Shown here piece by piece: positions 59,401 through 63,322 of a stretch of 63,322 bases of DNA (position 1 is its first letter; the number at the start of each line of letters is the position of its first letter). Origin of the DNA: CAZOEL01 sp964578835 (lineage in GTDB: Bacteria; Desulfobacterota; Syntrophobacteria; Syntrophobacterales; Syntrophobacteraceae); contig CAZOEL010000035.1 in NCBI GenBank assembly GCA_964578835.1, forward strand, positions 1 to 63,322. The letters run 5' to 3'. Below the pieces are notes generated by a model. That model had not been told where the DNA came from. It searched no databases and saw only the letters and a list, made by a program, of their open reading frames with translations. A program made the position numbers and the translations under genes.

Positions 59401-61115
59401 ATCTGGTGGGAAACGCCATCAAGTTCACTCATGCCGGAGAGGTTGCGGTCCGCGTCTCTCTCGCGTCGGAGTTGGCGTCAGGAAAAGCGCAAAAGAAGGG
59501 TAATGAGGTTCTCCTCCGCTTCTCGGTGCGCGATTCCGGCATCGGTATTCCAAAGAATAAATTAGGTTTGCTCTTCGAAAAGTTCCGCCAGGTAGACGCA
59601 TCTACAACGCGCCAGTATGGCGGCACCGGCCTTGGCCTTGCGATTTCAAAACAATTGGTCGATCTCATGGGGGGAGAAATAGGCGTCGAGAGCGTGGAGG
59701 CAAAAGGCTCGGAGTTTTGGCTCACTGTTCGTCTTGCAATGCAGACCGAGTCAATGTTCGCGGAAAGTCCCCCTCCTGCTGACCTCCTCGGAATTCGAAC
59801 GCTCATAGTGGATGATAACGCTGCCAACCGGGAAATCCTGAGCAGGCGCCTGGGCTCCTGGGGAATGAGACCTTTTGAGGCGGAGGATGGACCCGAAGCC
59901 CTACGGACCCTCCACCGGGCGATAAAGGAGAACGACCCTTTTGCTTTAGCGGTGATCGACATGCAGATGCCGGGTATGGATGGAGAGTCCCTTGGCTTGG
60001 CTATAAAAGCCGACAAGCTCCTGAGGGATACCCGTATGGTGATGATGACTTCCATTGGAGCCAGAGGCGAGGCTAATCGTTTTGCTGAGATCGGATTTTC
60101 GGCTTTTATGACCAAACCCGTCCGGTGCGAGGATCTAAGGGCCGTTCTGTCCTTGGCGTTGAGCGGCCGTGAAGGCGCGGAGTCGAGGTCGCAGCCCATC
60201 GCGACTCGCCATGCGGGTGCGGTAGAAAAGCTGGGCTGGATTGGCGGCCGCAAGGCGCACGTCCTTCTTGTTGAGGACAACATTACGAATCAGCAGGTTG
60301 CTGTGGGCATGTTGAAGAAGCTGGGGGTGCGAGCGGATGCGGTTGCTGACGGAGCCGAGGCGGTAAACGCTTTCCAAGCCATTCCTTACGACCTGGTGCT
60401 CATGGATGTCCAGATGCCGTTGATGGATGGGTTGGAAGCCACAAGAAGAATCAGGGAAGCGGAGCGCGTTCAGCACGCGTCTTCTCATATTCCTATTATC
60501 GCCATGACCGCTCTTGCCATGCGAGGCGATCGCGAAAGATGCCTTGAAGCCGGTATGGATGATTACATCACCAAACCTATTTCTCCCAAGAATCTAGTGG
60601 AAGCGCTGAATAGATGGCTGCCCAGTGAAAAACGGAGGGCGCAAACGGCTCTGGATAACGTGAAAAGCCCTGGATTTTCGGAGGCTTCAATCGATGGGGG
60701 AGAGCCGCCCGTCTTCGACATGGCTAGTTTGATGGGTCGGTTGATGGATGATGAGAACTTGGCGAGGGTAATCATGAAAGCCTTTCTTGAGGATGCCCCC
60801 GAACGCATCCATGCGCTGAAAGGAGCGGTGGCGGTTGGAGATTTCCAGAGCGCAAGCCTTCAGGCTCACACCATCAAAGGGGCTTCAGACAACCTTGGCG
60901 GAGCGGCTTTGCGTTCGGTTGCTTCGGAAATGGAGCGCTATGCGCGCGCCGGCGATATGGACGCCATAAGAAAACGCATCCCGGAGCTCGAGATGAAGTT
61001 TGCAAAGATGAAAGAAGCCATAGAGCAATATCTGGCTGCAAACAACACGGATGGGGGTGCGTCAGTCCACGCGCATCCCGATCAAACCGGTTTGAATGAT
61101 GCTCTCCATGAGTGA
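56493..61115 (+). CDS. hybrid histidine kinase: binding domain, three PAS, two receivers, Hpt
   Basis: A 1540-residue phosphorelay protein. The N-terminal hydrophobic segment is followed by an ABC-substrate-binding-like periplasmic domain (ILVLHSYHAGFSWTDRVMDG, VIICSDDSALDFLLA). A membrane helix near residues 371-390 leads to a coiled coil, then PAS domains at about 445-560, 565-690 and 700-815. The kinase has H-box His857 in MSHEIRTPINGV and ATP-binding FRQVDASTTRQYGGTGLGLAI. Receiver 1 carries Asp1156 (VIDMQMPGMDG), receiver 2 Asp1305 (LMDVQMPLMDG), and the Hpt domain His1459 (AHTIKGASDNLGG). Signal from a bound ligand would pass His-Asp-His to an unlinked or neighbouring regulator. Confidence 0.95.
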   Translation: MKMSSTFKDNIRHFLVNHYDRCACDKSVTHLLSIHALLIILLSAGLTPSRSVFASSGASPQILVLHSYHAGFSWTDRVMDGIYSVFKSEDPGIELHVEHMDAKRYPPDRLFPVLLEAYRYKYAQRKPDVIICSDDSALDFLLANRDELFPGAPVVFCGINDFREQRISNKGFTGVVEDFDLKSTIEVALELHPETRHIAVVSDGTSTGLVNLHRFHAVAPAFKEKVEFIELAGMAAEELKSSLASLPSDAVVLHISFYKDKNGKVYSVREGNRLVADSSNLPVYTAWDFNLGTGVTGGMMVSGVLQGETAAKMALEILKGRSVDSIPVLLQSPNRYMFDYEQMKRFGIKTSQLPEGSLIINLPEDLYSRYRHTIWTGAVSIILLLALVFFLAVNMRRRIKAEMLLRNANDQLEERVRERTSELTDANEWLAKEIEERKLAEECLRQSQREKDAILNNFQDIEVKYLDPQMRLIWGNKALETHIECSSEAAKGRSCFELIQGRDAPCPGCTALKAVETGEFQKGEYATPDGRIWLARSTPLKDDSGRVVSVVHVGFDISEQRKMEEALRESEAVLSQVFRLSPAVISVTREQDGRFIDVNDAFSTLLGYSREEALEKTVFDLNVWPNPGDRQKLVERLRNEGPISNMEAPFRSKAGTILPGICSLSSIEIRGERCIVAVVIDITESKRAEELLKQVSDRLTLAVRAGGVGIWDLDIVNNRLVWDEQMFRLNGISRDRFSGAYEAWQAVVHPEDLQRSEEEIQLALRGEKDFDTEFRVIGEDGSIRRIRALALVQRDADGKPLRLVGTNWDITAQKRSEERLMESNRQLESAISQAKEMAARAEMANIAKSEFLANMSHEIRTPINGVIGMTGLLLDTDLTDEQRHYAETVCASGESLLGLINDILDFSKIEAKKLDLEVLDFDLSSLMDDFAATLALRAHDKGIELLCSVDPDVPTLLRGDPGRLRQILTNLVGNAIKFTHAGEVAVRVSLASELASGKAQKKGNEVLLRFSVRDSGIGIPKNKLGLLFEKFRQVDASTTRQYGGTGLGLAISKQLVDLMGGEIGVESVEAKGSEFWLTVRLAMQTESMFAESPPPADLLGIRTLIVDDNAANREILSRRLGSWGMRPFEAEDGPEALRTLHRAIKENDPFALAVIDMQMPGMDGESLGLAIKADKLLRDTRMVMMTSIGARGEANRFAEIGFSAFMTKPVRCEDLRAVLSLALSGREGAESRSQPIATRHAGAVEKLGWIGGRKAHVLLVEDNITNQQVAVGMLKKLGVRADAVADGAEAVNAFQAIPYDLVLMDVQMPLMDGLEATRRIREAERVQHASSHIPIIAMTALAMRGDRERCLEAGMDDYITKPISPKNLVEALNRWLPSEKRRAQTALDNVKSPGFSEASIDGGEPPVFDMASLMGRLMDDENLARVIMKAFLEDAPERIHALKGAVAVGDFQSASLQAHTIKGASDNLGGAALRSVASEMERYARAGDMDAIRKRIPELEMKFAKMKEAIEQYLAANNTDGGASVHAHPDQTGLNDALHE

Positions 61116-61374
61116 GCTTCTTTCAGAAGCCATTTGGCATTATCCCGGCGAAAGCCGAGGACCAAGCTTTAACCTTCTTCTGAACCACGGCTTTCGCCAG
61201 CGGAGTAACTATTCCGATTTCTAAAACGCGGCCGAACCGTCATATGAGACGGAGGTTGGGGAAAATTCCTTTCAACTGCCCCGCTTTTTTTGATTCTCGG
61301 GGAGCATGGGATATAATCTGTCCAGAGTCTACCATGACAATGAGCCGCCTTATACAGAGGGATAAGGATTAGCT

Positions 61375-62994
61375 ATGGATAGAAAGAAGATATCGAGGGG
61401 CCGCGAGGAAGAGGGGCCCATCGAGGTCGGTCAGAACGCTGCTTCTCATGGAAGTGGAGGCGCGGATGCTTTGCTTCAGGACTTTCTGAACGCTCTTCCA
61501 GCCAGTGTGGCAATCCTCGATTCAAAAGGGCGCATCACCGCCGTCAATGAAGAGTGGAAGCGCTTTGCGCTTGAGAGCGGCGTGGAAGATCTTCGGCCTG
61601 TCGATGTGGGAGCGAACTATCTCGAGGTTTGCAGGCGGTCGGCCAAGGCCGGGGATCCTTTAGCCTTGGAAATCCTGGATGGGATCGATGGCATTCTCGA
61701 GGGGCGCCTGCCGCATTTTTCAGTCGATTACCCCTGTCATTCCCCTTCCGAAAAGCGCTGGTTCCTGATGCGAGTGGCTCCGTTCGGGAAAAAACTGGCC
61801 GTTCTCCACCTGGACATCACGCGGCGCAAGCTTGCCGAAGAAGGCCTGGAGCAAACGCGCGACGCCCTCGAACAACGGGTTCTGGACAGAACGAACGAGC
61901 TTAGCAGGGCCAATGAGCAGCTGCAGATCGAGATCCTCGAGCGCCAGAAGGTCGAAGAGCGTCTCCGGCAGGCTTTGGTTGAGATCGAGCGATACAAATC
62001 GCAGCTCGAAGCCGAGTGTCTGTATCTCCAGGATGAGATCAAGCAGGAGCACAATTTTGAAGAAATCATCGGGCAAAGCGACGGCCTCAAATCTGTTCTG
62101 CGCAAAGTGTCGCAGATCGCCGCAACCGACGCCACTGTCCTGATTTTGGGAGAAACGGGGACGGGAAAAGAGCTCGTTGCGCGCGCCATACACAGCGCGA
62201 GCGCCCGAAACAAGCGACTGTTGGTCAAAGTCAATTGCGCCGCTCTCCCCGCCAACTTGATCGAGAGCGAGCTTTTCGGGCACGAAAAGGGGGCCTTCAC
62301 CGGCGCATTGGCCAAGCAAACAGGTCGCTTCGAGCTTGCGGATGGCGGGACTATCTTTTTGGATGAGATTGGGGAGATGCCCTTCGAGCTTCAAGCTAAG
62401 CTTCTGCGCGTGCTTCAGGACAAGGAATTCGAGCGAGTGGGCAATCCCCGAACAGTCAAGACAGATGCCAGAGTCATCGCCGCTACGAACCGAAATCTCG
62501 AAAAAGAGGTCCGCGAGGGAAGGTTCAGACAGGATCTCTGGTATCGGATCAACGTCTTTCCGATTACGATTCCTCCTTTACGCCAGAGAAAAGAAGATAT
62601 TCCGCTTATTGCGCACACGTTTGTCGCCAAGTTTAGTAAAAAGCTTCGTAAAAGAATCATGTCTATCCCTCAGAAGGTAATCGACTCGCTCCAGGCCTAT
62701 CCTTGGCCCGGCAACATCAGGGAATTGGAGAACGTGATGGAGAGGGCGGTGATCGCCACAAGCGGTCCTACCCTTCAAATGGCGGATAAGCTCGAGAATC
62801 AGCACGATATTGAGGATGCGACGGTCAAGATGAGAAGCCTCGAAGAAGTGGAGCGGGAGCATATTCTCGGCGTTCTTGAGTGGAAGCGGTGGAGAATCGA
62901 GGGCGAAGCCGGCGCTGCTGAGATCCTCGGGCTCAACCCGAGCACGCTCCGGGGAAAGTTGAGAAAGCTCGGCATTCAGCGCCCATGGAAGTAG
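61375..62994 (+). CDS. sigma-54-dependent transcriptional activator with PAS domain
   Basis: A 539-residue NtrC-family activator without a receiver domain. Residues 35-150 are a PAS domain (ASVAILDSKGRITAVNEEW), followed by a coiled coil (about 160-225) and the AAA+ domain. Walker A is GETGTGKE with Lys265, the sigma-54 contact loop GAFTGA is at residues 306-311, and Walker B is TIFLDEIGE. A Fis-type helix-turn-helix ends the protein (GAAEILGLNPSTLRGKLRKL). It is 259 bases after the hybrid kinase. Lacking a phosphorylation site, it must respond through PAS. No target promoter could be identified in the window. Confidence 0.94.
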   Translation: MDRKKISRGREEEGPIEVGQNAASHGSGGADALLQDFLNALPASVAILDSKGRITAVNEEWKRFALESGVEDLRPVDVGANYLEVCRRSAKAGDPLALEILDGIDGILEGRLPHFSVDYPCHSPSEKRWFLMRVAPFGKKLAVLHLDITRRKLAEEGLEQTRDALEQRVLDRTNELSRANEQLQIEILERQKVEERLRQALVEIERYKSQLEAECLYLQDEIKQEHNFEEIIGQSDGLKSVLRKVSQIAATDATVLILGETGTGKELVARAIHSASARNKRLLVKVNCAALPANLIESELFGHEKGAFTGALAKQTGRFELADGGTIFLDEIGEMPFELQAKLLRVLQDKEFERVGNPRTVKTDARVIAATNRNLEKEVREGRFRQDLWYRINVFPITIPPLRQRKEDIPLIAHTFVAKFSKKLRKRIMSIPQKVIDSLQAYPWPGNIRELENVMERAVIATSGPTLQMADKLENQHDIEDATVKMRSLEEVEREHILGVLEWKRWRIEGEAGAAEILGLNPSTLRGKLRKLGIQRPWK

Positions 62995-63059
62995 GCGTCC
63001 GCATGCTAATTCATTATAGTGAGCTCATATTCTTTCACTGTGATCATTTATTCTCATAA

Positions 63060-63117
63060 CTGGTGGACCGTCAACATCGTTTCTTCCGTTGGAAGCGGGC
63101 CCCCTCTCCCTCAGGGA
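63060..63117 (-). mobile_element. MITE-like element, family A, truncated copy 5
   Basis: The left 58 bp of family A (CTGGTGGACCGTCAACATC to CTCCCTCAGGGAG), cut off and joined to CTGACAATGATACACACAT. The complement of that phrase also follows copy 2 at 29006-29025. Confidence 0.75.
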
Positions 63118-63154
63118 GCTGACAATGATACACACATGCCCCCAAGGTGCGGGA

Positions 63155-63268
63155 TGTTGTTGGGCCAGCCACTTATCGTCCTTCCGGCGAAAGCCGGAAT
63201 CCAGAAGTTCTGTGCGGTTTCTGGACCCCGGCTTCCGCCGGGGCGACGGTGAGCCTCACAGGCGCTGC
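63155..63268. repeat. repeat family B, copy at 63.2 kb
   Basis: It contains CCGGCGAAAGCCGGAATCC and CCCCGGCTTCCGCCGGGG, and ends CACAGGCGCTGC exactly as at 28805, immediately before a family A copy. Confidence 0.65.
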
Positions 63269-63322
63269 TAGTGGGCCGTCAACACCGTCTCTTCCGGTGG
63301 AAGCGGGCCCCCTCTCCCTCAG
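63268..63322 (-). mobile_element. MITE-like element, family A, copy 6 (runs off the window)
   Basis: CTAGTGGGCCGTCAACACC and the following 36 bases match the start of copy 2. The remainder lies beyond the window end. Confidence 0.8.

Noticed and set aside
1..63322. tRNA, rRNA, riboswitch or CRISPR array
   Set aside because: No T-loop/cloverleaf pattern, rRNA landmark, known riboswitch core or regularly spaced repeat array was found by eye; a covariance-model scan would be decisive.

Overview
The window reads as a bacterial chromosome segment from an anaerobe of the Desulfobacterota type (Syntrophobacter-like sulfate reducers or syntrophs). This placement is inference from gene content: two selenocysteine formate dehydrogenases, one with Tat-exported alpha and beta subunits but no cytochrome b subunit, FdhE, a DUF3786 protein, several chemoreceptors and a large hybrid kinase. 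No rRNA or tRNA gene was seen, so the lineage is not fixed.

Layout. Positions 1-4370 are the distal part of an integron gene-cassette array. It starts with the last two domains of a group II intron and half an attC site. Five cassettes follow, all on the plus strand and each closed by an attC: a PD-(D/E)XK nuclease-like gene, a cold-shock/DUF1294 gene, a DUF6883-DUF4926 pair, a DUF4258-YgiT zinc-finger pair, and hicAB with a frameshifted hicA. From 4431 to 10516, on the minus strand, lie an EAL-CBS-GGDEF-sensor protein, a chemoreceptor and a solute-binding protein. 11.2-12.3 kb holds large palindromes and two paralogous small Cys-rich genes. 12442-15504 is a translationally coupled cytosolic selenocysteine formate dehydrogenase with two ferredoxin-type proteins. 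HelD helicase and a HAD hydrolase follow.

18962-23322 is a compact four-gene operon: a cyanophycinase-like/CysS-C-terminal fusion, a CelD-type acyltransferase, an MshA-like GT4 glycosyltransferase and a PIG-L deacetylase. It looks like an uncharacterised sugar-conjugate or low-molecular-weight-thiol-like pathway. 23.4-37.5 kb carries an M4 protease, a collagen-like protein, RdgC, a secreted propeller-like protein, a NIT-domain chemoreceptor, a DUF3786 protein and an ACT-domain protein, separated by repeat-rich spacers.

37926-47417 is a five-gene convergent locus: transglutaminase-DUF2126, a circularly permuted ATP-grasp/alpha-E fusion, transglutaminase, then alpha-E and ATP-grasp on the other strand. 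This is a predicted peptide-ligase/peptidase system whose product is unknown, and with the operon at 19-23 kb it is the best candidate for undescribed biology here. 48032-52818 is the periplasmic formate dehydrogenase (fdhA-fdhB-fdhE). 53.2-55.7 kb is a chemoreceptor followed by decayed cheW and solute-binding/PAS remnants. The window ends with a 1540-residue hybrid histidine kinase and a PAS-AAA-Fis sigma-54 activator.

Several families of short palindromic mobile elements (MITE-like) are scattered through the spacers. The most frequent (family A, about 174 bp, ends CTAGTGG) has four complete and two partial copies, often immediately beside a second family (B).
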